Positions 54,008 to 62,772 of a DNA stretch of 64,000 bases are shown here, piece by piece. Numbering within the stretch: position 1 is the first letter of the stretch; every line of letters starts with the position of its first letter. The translations under genes and the position numbers were made by a program. The stretch is from contig CAKQSE010000002.1 of the NCBI GenBank assembly GCA_934272785.1, positions 1 through 64,000 of the forward strand, in the 5' to 3' direction. The notes beneath the pieces were generated by a model. It saw nothing but the letters and a program-made list of their open reading frames with translations, did no database searches and had not been told where the DNA came from. This DNA is from an uncultured Alphaproteobacteria bacterium (lineage in GTDB: Bacteria; Pseudomonadota; Alphaproteobacteria; Rs-D84).

Positions 54008-56395
54008 ATGGCCGTAAAGATGAACGATTTTTTATTACAGTATTATATGCAGCTGCGGTTTAACCACATGCCGGCCGAGGTTCGCGCCAAATACGACGAA
54101 TATGCCAAGAACGACGATTTTCGCGGCAATATGAAGGATTGGAAAAAGAACCTGATGGGCAAACCCATGCCTGACCCGACCGAGGCAGGTGGCGCATGGG
54201 AACTGAGTGATGACGAGTGGAAAAAACTGTTCAAGGCATTTCAGAACGCGTTTCGTGCCATGGCCGCCGACCAAGGTTCGTTCAAAGAAAACAAGGACGC
54301 GAACGAATTCTTGAACGAATATTTTGGTGACGCGCTGACCCACCTGTTTTCAAACAGCACCGCCAGTAATGCCGCCGAAACCCAGATTCAAGGTGCATTC
54401 AAATCATTTTTGACATTAAAACGCAACAGCCTGGAAATCTATTTCAAGCAATGGGGCCTGACAAACGATGATTTTTCGTATTCTGATTTAATTGACGGCA
54501 TTGGCAAAAAAGAATACAACGCATCGCCAAAATTCCAGAATAAAATCAAGCAAATTGCCCAGTATCTGACGTTCTATTCCAACCAGCCGGATTTTCAGAC
54601 CGCGATTGGCATCAATGCGCCGTTGGATTTCAACGATATTGAAAACGGATTTGACGACGCAGCGATTGATCCCCAGAAAATGGATTATTTCAAGCGGAAT
54701 CACCGCGACCTGTTGGATACGCTGAATAACAAGTCCAAGGTTCTGGACGTTTTCAAAAATTACGATGGTGGCAAAATTTCCAAGCATATTGCCACCGCCA
54801 AGACCAAGGTCAATTATGACGACAAGGAATCTGACGACTATGTTCCGCCAAAACGCCAGGACGAATTGACCCCATGGCAGCAATTATCCAAAAATGTCGG
54901 CGACACTTGGACCGATTATATGGACAAGTATGTCAAGTTGCGCGGCGACCGCCTGTATATGTCCAATTCGGCGAAACTGATTGTCAAGGCTTTAGATGGC
55001 GCAAAAATCAAACCGACCGATGGCCTGGCCAAGGTATTGGAAAACGCGGGCAAAATCAAAGAAAACCTGCGATACAAATCGCCAACCGCGACCAAACATT
55101 TTGATTGGTTCACCAAGGCAATGGGACAATTAAAGGAAACAATGCCCAAGGCATTTGCCGGCGCGCTGAAAAACGGTCGCCAGATGCGCGCGATTATATC
55201 TGAATTGATTATGATGGCGGTGCGCGATGGCAAGGTGGACGAGGCAAAAACCGCGATGGAGGTTTTGTCTGTCATCAAATACGGTTACACCACCAGCAAG
55301 ATTATGGACGCATTGGGCAAGGAAAAATTGTCTATATTTTCGGACAAGGGCCTGTCGTGGAATAAAAACGAAGGCGTTCAATTCGTCACCACGGCCATGG
55401 ATAAAAGTATCAAGGCCGCATTTATGGGCATTGGATACGGAATCACAATCGCGGGCAACGCAATCAAATTAAACGGCAGCAAATTCGGTGGTCGCGATAC
55501 CAAGCGGATGCAGACCGCGCACAAGGACGCATTGACCAAAAATACGAACGACCTGACCGACAAAATCAATGAAACAAATCTGCGCAACGCCCAGGATCGC
55601 CAGACAATCCAAAACGCCCAGAATACAATCAATCAAACGGGCATAACCGCGGCAACGGTGGCCCAAAAACGCCAGGATCTGCAAAACGCCCAGAATATCG
55701 AAGAGCAAAAGAAAAACGCCCTGGATGCGGCACGCACGCAATTGAGTGATACGGACAAAAAACTGACCGAATATGCCGAAATCACAAACGATTTGGCCGC
55801 GGCCCAGCAGCAGTTGCAACAGGTCCAGGCCGACCTGCAACAGGCGCAAACCGCGCTGAACGATCCGAACACGTTCAATGGCCTGACCCCGCCAGAAGCC
55901 GACGCCCTGCGCACCAGTCTGCAACAGCAAATTGCCGGTATGCAGATGACGTCTGCGACGTTGCAACAAACGGTCACAAACCTGACCACGCGCCAGCAAC
56001 AGGCAATCCCAGATGTCCAGGCGGCACTGGCCAATCGCCCCGCATACGAGGCCGCATTTAACGCAGCCGAGGCTGACTATAACGCCGCCACCGCAAACAC
56101 CGCCCAACTGAGCACGCCAATCCAGCAATTTGACGAGGCAACCCAAATCATTGACGAAATGAACACACGAATTCAAAAGCGCGATGATGAAATTGCCAAC
56201 TGGGACGACAATCACCAGGATAAATATCGCGAATTGATGGCGTATTGGGATTTCTTGGAATCCGGACGCGATTCACACACCGGGCGACTGTATTCGTGGC
56301 GTCCAGGCAGTGCGTCCAAAAAACAAAAGAAATTCGACCAAAAATCCGGTGCGATGTTCCAGCAATACCTGAACCGGTATCAGTATGTGCCATAA
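54008..56395 (+). CDS. Large coiled-coil protein of unknown function
   Basis: 795 aa from ATG 54008 (AAAGGA upstream, TATAAT at 53971-53976). No signal peptide or membrane helix is clear. Residues about 1-500 are mixed helical. About 510-740 are Gln/Asn/Ala-rich with heptads (TDKINETNLRNAQDRQTIQN, LAAAQQQLQQVQADLQQAQT), a long coiled coil. The end is basic and aromatic. The next gene downstream has a phage tail-fibre-like N-terminus. It could be a structural protein of a particle or an intracellular scaffold. Not recognised. Confidence 0.72.
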   Translation: MAVKMNDFLLQYYMQLRFNHMPAEVRAKYDEYAKNDDFRGNMKDWKKNLMGKPMPDPTEAGGAWELSDDEWKKLFKAFQNAFRAMAADQGSFKENKDANEFLNEYFGDALTHLFSNSTASNAAETQIQGAFKSFLTLKRNSLEIYFKQWGLTNDDFSYSDLIDGIGKKEYNASPKFQNKIKQIAQYLTFYSNQPDFQTAIGINAPLDFNDIENGFDDAAIDPQKMDYFKRNHRDLLDTLNNKSKVLDVFKNYDGGKISKHIATAKTKVNYDDKESDDYVPPKRQDELTPWQQLSKNVGDTWTDYMDKYVKLRGDRLYMSNSAKLIVKALDGAKIKPTDGLAKVLENAGKIKENLRYKSPTATKHFDWFTKAMGQLKETMPKAFAGALKNGRQMRAIISELIMMAVRDGKVDEAKTAMEVLSVIKYGYTTSKIMDALGKEKLSIFSDKGLSWNKNEGVQFVTTAMDKSIKAAFMGIGYGITIAGNAIKLNGSKFGGRDTKRMQTAHKDALTKNTNDLTDKINETNLRNAQDRQTIQNAQNTINQTGITAATVAQKRQDLQNAQNIEEQKKNALDAARTQLSDTDKKLTEYAEITNDLAAAQQQLQQVQADLQQAQTALNDPNTFNGLTPPEADALRTSLQQQIAGMQMTSATLQQTVTNLTTRQQQAIPDVQAALANRPAYEAAFNAAEADYNAATANTAQLSTPIQQFDEATQIIDEMNTRIQKRDDEIANWDDNHQDKYRELMAYWDFLESGRDSHTGRLYSWRPGSASKKQKKFDQKSGAMFQQYLNRYQYVP

Positions 56396-56400
56396 CACAC

Positions 56401-56429
56401 TTGCATTTTTGGGCATTTTATGGTATAAT
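56401..56429 (+). promoter_or_regulatory. Promoter before the tail-fibre-like gene
   Basis: TTGCAT (56401-56406), a 17-nt spacer and TATAAT (56424-56429). The start of transcription is near 56436, directly before a terminator hairpin. Confidence 0.6.
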
Positions 56430-56441
56430 GAGTCACATAAT

Positions 56442-56468
56442 GACACCGCCGATGGCGGTGTTTTTTAT
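56442..56468 (+). terminator. Terminator or attenuator hairpin
   Basis: ACACCGCC-GAT-GGCGGTGT followed by T6. It lies between promoter 56401-56429 and the gene at 56510, so it may end the upstream gene or attenuate the downstream one. Confidence 0.65.
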
Positions 56469-56509
56469 TGCAGAAAAACAATCTCTCATTTTAACCAAAG
56501 GATTTAACA

Positions 56510-57073
56510 ATGGCACGAATTTTGCAAATTCGCCGGGGCACCACCGCGCAAAATGATAACTTTACAGGACTGGCCGGGGAAATAACCATGGACACAGAAA
56601 CCAAGACACTGCGCGTGCATGATGGTGAAACGCTGGGTGGCGTTACACTGGCGCGCGCCGACGCGATTGCGGACGCATTATTTGATATAACAACGGTTTC
56701 CGATGATTTTTGGAATGCACTGTTTGCGCGCATGGGCGTGACCACGCCGACACTGATGTCATCACGCGAACTGCCCATTTCATCGGACGTCGTTTCAACA
56801 TATACATTTAACACAACGCGCACACCGATTTTTGCGCGCGCTGTGCTGGTCTGCCACGCAGATGACGCCGGATACACCGCGGGCGACACGGTTGTCGCGT
56901 TTGGCATTGGCGCGCGCACCAATCCCGCCCCGAACGTCCGCCAGTCTGACGGTGGCGTCACGGTGCAACTGATTATCGGTTCTGAGGCGTTTTGGGTATC
57001 CAATCCCCAGGACGGCACGTCCACCCCAATCACCACCACCGCATGGCGTATGAAATACCTAGTTTACTGTTGA
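56510..57073 (+). CDS. Phage tail-fibre-like protein (Mtd-N-type domain)
   Basis: 187 aa. Residues 1-45 (RILQIRRGTTAQNDNF, LAGEITMDTETKTLRVHDGE) match the N-terminal repeat common to phage tail fibres and Mtd-type receptor-binding proteins. The remaining part is beta-rich, ending MKYLVYC, without a clear C-type lectin fold. AAAGGA precedes the ATG. No other tail gene is adjacent; a solitary, possibly domesticated fibre. Confidence 0.75.
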   Translation: MARILQIRRGTTAQNDNFTGLAGEITMDTETKTLRVHDGETLGGVTLARADAIADALFDITTVSDDFWNALFARMGVTTPTLMSSRELPISSDVVSTYTFNTTRTPIFARAVLVCHADDAGYTAGDTVVAFGIGARTNPAPNVRQSDGGVTVQLIIGSEAFWVSNPQDGTSTPITTTAWRMKYLVYC

Positions 57074-57123
57074 AAAAATAAAAATACTTTGCTATGCTGG
57101 CGCACATAGAAAAGAGGAAACAA

Positions 57124-58380
57124 ATGTACATACTTGCATTGAACTGTGGGTCTTCGTCGTTGAAATACCAGGTTTTTGACGCGAATTCCAAAAAGGCCGT
57201 CGTTGGCGGTAATGTTGAAAAAATCGGTCTGCCGGATTCTTTTGTTACGCAAAAATATCCGGACGGCACCAAACAACGCAAAGACGCCGTTATGAAAAAT
57301 CATGACGAGGCGTTAAACGTTGTTCTGTTCATGCTGCGCGAGGCGTCAATTGACCTGAACGAAATAAAGGGTGTTGGTCACCGCGTTGTTATGGGTGGTG
57401 ATAAATTCGCATCGTCGGTTGAAATCACCGATGACGTTATGAAGACAATTGATAAATTGTCACCGTTGGCACCACTGCACAACCCACCGGCATTGATGGG
57501 TATTGTGACCGCAAAGCAGTTATTGCCGAACGCGAAACAGGTTGCCGTATTTGACACCGCATTTCACCAGACTATGCCGGATTACTCGTATCGCTATGCC
57601 GTGCCGACCGCATGGTACACCGAATTGGGTGTTCGCCGCTATGGTTTCCACGGAACATCGCATTTGTATGTATCAAAACGCGCGGCGGCAATGCTGGGCA
57701 AACCGGCGGACCAGTGCAATCTGATAACACTGCACATCGGTTCGGGTGCGTCGGCGACCGCAATCAAAAACGGTATCTCGGTTGATACATCGTTGGGTAT
57801 GACACCACTGTCGGGCCTGACCATGGGCACACGTCCGGGCGATTTGGATCCGGGTGTTGTTCTGTATGTTATGAACACATTGAAATTGACACCGGACCAG
57901 ATGCAGAAACATTTGAACAAGGATTCCGGTCTGATGGGGCTGACCGAATGCTATGCCGACCGTCGTGACGTCGAAGAAAACAAAGAAGGCAACGATAAAT
58001 GCCGTCTGGCCATTGATACCGAAGTGCACAATGTGAAAAAATACATCGGCGCATATATGGCCGAATTGGGTCACACCGATGCATTGGTGTTCACTGCGGG
58101 CGTTGGCGAAAACGACGATTACCTGCGTGAACGCTTCTGCACAGGATTGGAAGAATTGGGTATCAAACTGGACAAAGAAAAGAATGCCGCAGCCCTGGCA
58201 CGCAAGGGCGTTGACGAAGCTGTCATCAGCACACCTGACAGCCGCGTCAAGGTATTCATGGTTGCAACCAACGAAGAATTGGTTATTGTCGAAGATACAT
58301 TGGCAATCATGAACGGCACATATAATCCAAATCATCTGAAAATGGATTATTCATTTGCTGGCGGTCAAAAGACCAGATAA
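57124..58380 (+). CDS. ackA: Acetate kinase
   Basis: 418 aa. Motifs LNCGSSSLKYQV (about 5-16), VFDTAFHQTMP (about 145-155), YGFHGTSHLYV and TAGVGEN. Interconverts acetate and acetyl phosphate with ATP. GAGG lies before the ATG at 57124. No phosphotransacetylase gene is next to it. The C-terminal 40 residues (GTYNPNHLKMDYSFAGGQ) extend a little past the usual end. Confidence 0.97.
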   Translation: MYILALNCGSSSLKYQVFDANSKKAVVGGNVEKIGLPDSFVTQKYPDGTKQRKDAVMKNHDEALNVVLFMLREASIDLNEIKGVGHRVVMGGDKFASSVEITDDVMKTIDKLSPLAPLHNPPALMGIVTAKQLLPNAKQVAVFDTAFHQTMPDYSYRYAVPTAWYTELGVRRYGFHGTSHLYVSKRAAAMLGKPADQCNLITLHIGSGASATAIKNGISVDTSLGMTPLSGLTMGTRPGDLDPGVVLYVMNTLKLTPDQMQKHLNKDSGLMGLTECYADRRDVEENKEGNDKCRLAIDTEVHNVKKYIGAYMAELGHTDALVFTAGVGENDDYLRERFCTGLEELGIKLDKEKNAAALARKGVDEAVISTPDSRVKVFMVATNEELVIVEDTLAIMNGTYNPNHLKMDYSFAGGQKTR

Positions 58381-58385
58381 CAAAA

Positions 58386-58417
58386 AATAAAAAACGCGCC
58401 GTTGGCGCGTTTTTTAT
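58386..58417. terminator. Bidirectional terminator between ackA and rph
   Basis: AAAACGCGCC-GTT-GGCGCGTTTTTT. Confidence 0.85.
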
Positions 58418-59130
58418 TCCAACACTTGTTTTTGTAATTCTATCAATTTCTGGCAACCGGCCGCGGCCATATTCATCAGTTCGGTAATTTGTGCCGCGTC
58501 AAATGGATGCTGTTCACCGGTTGCCTGGATTTCTACAAATCGGCCGGATTCAGCAACAACAAAATTAGAATCCAATTCGGCCACGCAATCTTCGTCATAA
58601 TCCAGGTCCAACACCAATTCATCGTGAAACAGCCCCGCCGATATCGCGGCAACGTGTTCGCGGATTGGATTCTGGGATATACGGCCCGCCTGCATCAGGT
58701 GACGCACGGCCAGGCATAACGCAACAAAACCGCCCGTAATTGACGCACAACGCGTTCCACCATCGGCCTGAATCACATCACAGTCAATTGTAATCGTGTG
58801 CCGCCCCAGCGCATCCATATCAACCACACTGCGAAATGCCCGTCCAATCAGACGCGAAATTTCCGCGCTGCGGTGATCCTTGGCAATGGCGTCACGATTT
58901 TTACGCGTGCCACATGCGCGTGGCAACATTGAATATTCCGCGGTTACCCATCCGCCGGTCTTGTTCTGGACCCGTTTCCACAATGGCTGGTTTAAATCCA
59001 CTGATGCCGTGCACAAAACCTGGGTTCCGCCCATTTTTATCAGACATGACCCTTCGGCCCATTTATTGACGCCTGTTTCCATGGATACAGGACGCATTTG
59101 ATTTGGCTTGCGCAGTGACGGACGTATCAT
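58414..59130 (-). CDS. rph: Ribonuclease PH
   Basis: 238 aa. MIRPSLRKPNQMRPVSMETG at the start, SVDLNQPLWKR, the phosphate-binding RACGTRKNRD region (slightly altered from the usual motif), IDCDVIQADGGTRCASITGG and LDLDYDEDC. It trims tRNA 3' ends phosphorolytically. Full length. Confidence 0.96.
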   Translation of the reverse strand: MIRPSLRKPNQMRPVSMETGVNKWAEGSCLIKMGGTQVLCTASVDLNQPLWKRVQNKTGGWVTAEYSMLPRACGTRKNRDAIAKDHRSAEISRLIGRAFRSVVDMDALGRHTITIDCDVIQADGGTRCASITGGFVALCLAVRHLMQAGRISQNPIREHVAAISAGLFHDELVLDLDYDEDCVAELDSNFVVAESGRFVEIQATGEQHPFDAAQITELMNMAAAGCQKLIELQKQVLE

Positions 59131-59256
59131 TTTTTGCCTTTTGTTATATATTTATTATGTATTCAGTATATATTACCCCACCCCGATTGCAATATTTTTT
59201 ACATTTGCATTTTTGCACCTATGTTGTTATGCTGGGTGTCTGTTAAAGGAAGTTTT

Positions 59257-60285
59257 ATGTCAGCACAAGCAAAACGCGTGATTAAAAAGATTATCAGTTA
59301 CTCGGGAATTTTCTTTTTTGTCCTGGCCGCTGGGATGTTATGGTGGCAACTGCGCAATTACACATTTTATGATATTATACACGCCATTGCGGCGATTCCG
59401 TTGGCGAATTTGTTCGGGGCGTGCTGTGCGTGCCTGGCGGGGTATTTCGCGTTGTCGTTATACGATTTTCTGGCATTGAATTATGTCGGCGAAAGTAAAA
59501 AGGTCACATGGTGGAAATGGATGCTGGCGGGAATGCTGGGGTTCGCAATCAGTAACAATGCAGGTCACGCTGTGGTCAGTGGGGGCGCAATTCGGTATCG
59601 TCTGTACACCCGGTGGCGTATTCGCGGTGGCGACATTGTCAAAATGTTGACCATTTCTGGATTTACATATTTCCTGGGGTGCGCGGCAATCGTGCTGATT
59701 GGGTATTTCCTGGTTCCGCGCGATATATTCACGGCGTCGACCGGGGCGGCAGTTGGATTAAACGCACTGTTTATATTCTGTGCGGCGGCGTTACTGGCAT
59801 ATTTTGCGATGACATTACTGTTCCATGGCAAAAGCATTAAAATCGGCCAGATAAAGTTTCAAATTCCATCCACCAAGATGGCGTGGATGCAGATGATGCT
59901 GGGCATTACGGACAGTGTTTTGGCCGGATTAGTGCTGTATTTCTGTCTGATTCCGTTTGTTCATATCCCGTTTGGGACATATATCGGCCTGTTTGTCATC
60001 GCCCAGACCACCGGCGTATTCAGCCAGGTTCCGGGTGGTATCGGCGTATTTGAAACCGTATTTATGTTGGCATTGCCCGACACCGTGGACAAGGCGAACA
60101 TTTTCGGTGCCCTGTTGGCATACCGCATTATTTACTATGTGTTGCCACTGATTGGCGTTGGGGGACTGTTTTTCATATATGAACGCTGGCTGCGGGCGCG
60201 CATGAAACGCTGGGCCGACGAAGCGCGCGAAAAAATTTCCCAGATTCCTGCGAAAATCAAACATATTAAAACACGTAAAAAATAA
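59257..60285 (+). CDS. YbhN/UPF0104-type integral membrane protein
   Basis: 342 aa from ATG 59257 (AAAGGAAG upstream). About eight membrane segments and motifs seen in the lysylphosphatidylglycerol synthase transmembrane domain: NAGHAVVSGGAIRYRLY (about 102-118) and QVPGGIGVFE (about 255-264). Flippase-like or lipid-handling; there is no synthase domain. A basic tail ends the protein. Confidence 0.85.
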   Translation: MSAQAKRVIKKIISYSGIFFFVLAAGMLWWQLRNYTFYDIIHAIAAIPLANLFGACCACLAGYFALSLYDFLALNYVGESKKVTWWKWMLAGMLGFAISNNAGHAVVSGGAIRYRLYTRWRIRGGDIVKMLTISGFTYFLGCAAIVLIGYFLVPRDIFTASTGAAVGLNALFIFCAAALLAYFAMTLLFHGKSIKIGQIKFQIPSTKMAWMQMMLGITDSVLAGLVLYFCLIPFVHIPFGTYIGLFVIAQTTGVFSQVPGGIGVFETVFMLALPDTVDKANIFGALLAYRIIYYVLPLIGVGGLFFIYERWLRARMKRWADEAREKISQIPAKIKHIKTRKK

Positions 60286-60491
60286 ATACCTTGCCATGAT
60301 GGGGTTGGGCATGCTAGACTGGGACTTGTCGTATGACAATGGGGTATAGCAAGTGTTTGTATTATCACTATTTTATACATTTTGGATTTTGCCGCTGGTT
60401 TATGCGGCTGTTTCCCTTGGCATGGGCTGGGACGCCCCACGGGGACGGAATGTATCCGTTGCATACGAACCCGCAACAAAAGGATTACTAA
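60286..60491 (+). other. Long 5' leader of the RNase E/G gene
   Basis: 206 nt without a gene. Contains hairpins GCCGC-TGGTTTAT-GCGGC (about 60402-60420) and GC-rich pairing around 60430-60460. E. coli rne is autoregulated through its leader; a similar role here is only inferred. Confidence 0.35.
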
Positions 60492-62285
60492 ATGTCAAAG
60501 AAAATCTATGTGGACGCTGTCCACCCGGAAGAAACCCGCGTGGTGGTGGTGGATACTGCGACCAATCGTGTTTCTGATTTTGATGTTGAAACAACAACAA
60601 AGCCCCAGATAAAAGGGAACATTTATCTGGCCAAGGTTATTCGCGTAGAGCCATCGTTACAGGCGGCATTCGTGGACTATGGCACGGGCAAAAATGGCTT
60701 TTTGCCGTTCTCAGAAATTCATCCGGATTATTACCAGGTGTCGCCAGAACAGAAAAAGAAACTGTTGGAATTGGCGCACGCAAACATCGTCGATGACGAT
60801 ACCGACCCTGATGACGAAAATGACGAGGTTGCCGAATACGACGACCACAGTGCCGGCGAAGATAACAAGGAATTTATCAAACGCGCCCGCGAATTCAAGA
60901 TTCAGGACGTTATCAAACCAAAACAAATCCTGTTGATTCAGGGCGTCAAGGAAGAACGCGGTCAAAAGGGTGCGTCGATGACGACGTATCTGTCACTGGC
61001 GGGACGTTTTGCCGTCTTGATGCCGAATTCCCGCAAACGCAACAGTTATGGCATTTCGAAAAAGATTTCGGACAAGGCCGAACGCGCACGCCTGCGTGAA
61101 ATTTTGCACGGCCTGAAAATCCCCAAGGGTATGACGGTCGTCCTGCGTACGGCGGCAATGGGTGCGGACGCAACATCGATTGCGGCGGATTATGATTACC
61201 TGGTGAATTTATGGAACGAAATCCGCAAGACAACACTGGAATCGGTCGCGCCGGTTACAATTCATACCGAAGATTCATTGCTGCGCCGCGTCGTGCGTGA
61301 TTTCTTGGCGGACAAGGACGACGTTCTGGTTATCCAGGGTGAAGAAGCATATGATGCCGCCAAAACATATTTCCAGCAGATGTATGGTCGCGCCCCGCGC
61401 AAACAGTTGGTTCAATACAAAGATGTCGCGGTTCCATTGATGGTCAAGGCCGGTGTTGAAAAACAACTGGAAGGATTGCACGGCCCATACGTCCAGTTGC
61501 CATCTGGCGGATCCCTGGTTATCAACCAGACCGAAGCAATGGTGACAATTGACGTCAATTCGTCCCGCGCGATAAAGGAAAAAGACATCGAACAAACCGC
61601 CCTGAATACTAATTTAGAGGCCGCCGAAGAAATCGCACTGCAATTGCGCCTGCGTGACTTGGCGGGGATTGTCGCGATTGACTTTATCGATATGGAAGAA
61701 GAACGCAACAACCGCAAACTGGAAATGAAAATGCGCGAGGTTATGAAACGTGACCGCGCCCGCACCCAGGTTGCAAAAATCAACGCGTTTGGCGTATTGA
61801 TGTTGTCGCGTCAACGCCTGCGCAGCAGTTTTATAGAAACATCGTATGTCCAGTGTCCACACTGCTTGGGTGCCGGCGTTGTGCCATCTATCCAGACGGC
61901 GGCGTTGATTATGTTCCGCCACCTGCAAGAAAAACTGTTGGCGAAAAGTGCCCAGAAAATCATCATGACGGTTCCGACCGATGTGGCGATTTACCTGTTG
62001 AATCACAAACGCGCCGAATTGGCCGCAATGGAATCAGAATTTGAAACCGAAATTGTGATTGTTGGCGACGACAGTATGATGAGCATTGAACAATATTCAA
62101 TCCAACGTGTCGCGCCCGAGGCCGCCAAGACCGAGGATCTGTTGGACGCATACGCGCCATCGACCGATGCGAAAAAGAAAAATGCCCAGCATATGGATGC
62201 GAAAAAAACAACAATGAACGCACCACGTCGCAAGCGTAAAAAGCAGCAAAAGAAACAATCATTTTGGCAAAAACTGATTGGATAA
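60492..62285 (+). CDS. Ribonuclease E/G family protein
   Basis: 597 aa, between RNase G and E in size. An S1 RNA-binding domain with an acidic insert (VDDDTDPDDENDEVAEYDDH, about 98-117), the 5'-sensor and RNase H-like core with ITIDVNSSRA-type VTIDVNSSRAIKEK and IVAIDFIDM (catalytic Asp residues), and the Zn-link CPHCLGAG (about 456-463). The C-terminal 50 residues are Lys-rich with no recognisable degradosome scaffold. AAAAGGA precedes the ATG. Confidence 0.95.
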   Translation: MSKKIYVDAVHPEETRVVVVDTATNRVSDFDVETTTKPQIKGNIYLAKVIRVEPSLQAAFVDYGTGKNGFLPFSEIHPDYYQVSPEQKKKLLELAHANIVDDDTDPDDENDEVAEYDDHSAGEDNKEFIKRAREFKIQDVIKPKQILLIQGVKEERGQKGASMTTYLSLAGRFAVLMPNSRKRNSYGISKKISDKAERARLREILHGLKIPKGMTVVLRTAAMGADATSIAADYDYLVNLWNEIRKTTLESVAPVTIHTEDSLLRRVVRDFLADKDDVLVIQGEEAYDAAKTYFQQMYGRAPRKQLVQYKDVAVPLMVKAGVEKQLEGLHGPYVQLPSGGSLVINQTEAMVTIDVNSSRAIKEKDIEQTALNTNLEAAEEIALQLRLRDLAGIVAIDFIDMEEERNNRKLEMKMREVMKRDRARTQVAKINAFGVLMLSRQRLRSSFIETSYVQCPHCLGAGVVPSIQTAALIMFRHLQEKLLAKSAQKIIMTVPTDVAIYLLNHKRAELAAMESEFETEIVIVGDDSMMSIEQYSIQRVAPEAAKTEDLLDAYAPSTDAKKKNAQHMDAKKTTMNAPRRKRKKQQKKQSFWQKLIG

Positions 62286-62287
62286 AA

Positions 62288-62318
62288 CCACCGCCCCACC
62301 CGGGGCGGTCGTCTTTTT
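62288..62318 (+). terminator. Terminator of the RNase E/G gene
   Basis: CCGCCCC-ACC-CGGGGCGG followed by TCGTCTTTTT. Confidence 0.8.
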
Positions 62319-62727
62319 AGAGAGCAGAGAAAGTGAGTAAGTGATAGAGTGATAAAGTGATAGAGTTTTAGAATAGAAAACTATTCATGTGTCGCCTGCG
62401 GACTGCGTCCTTGCCGCATCCTGCGCTTCGCTTGGATTCATTCCTGCGCAGGCAGGAATAGGGTCTCTAAAATTACTCCCACCTATTGTTGCACAATGTC
62501 CGTAAAATATGCTTTCTCAACCACGTGCCACCGTCATACCGGCGCAGGAGAGTCACCATTGTGTTCCCTTGGTATGTCATAATTGGGCGATTAGTCCACA
62601 ATAATAAAATCTGCGATTGCTCGGACATGGCTCGCGTTCGCTCGCACTGCATAGTCCCTATTCCTGCCTGCGCAGGAATGACAATAAAGAGTGTCCGCCA
62701 TCGGCGGACACAATCATTGCTCTCTGT
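62318..62727. repeat. Dispersed repeat, copy C
   Basis: Head AGTGAGTAAGTGATAGAGTG (from 62332), after a TAGAGAGCAGAGA tract. TTTTAGAATAG follows, then an insertion of GCGCTTCGCTTGG-type palindromes, ATTCCTGCGCAGGCAGGAAT (62439-62458), the shared body and the inverse palindrome (62656-62682). It ends with the GTGTCCGCCATCGGCGGACAC hairpin and a truncated CATTGCTCTCTG tail. Non-coding. The gap to 62772 holds only AT-rich sequence. Confidence 0.85.
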
Positions 62728-62772
62728 AATTTGTAATTGCCAAATGGGGCAAATTCGGCTACCGTTTAATAT

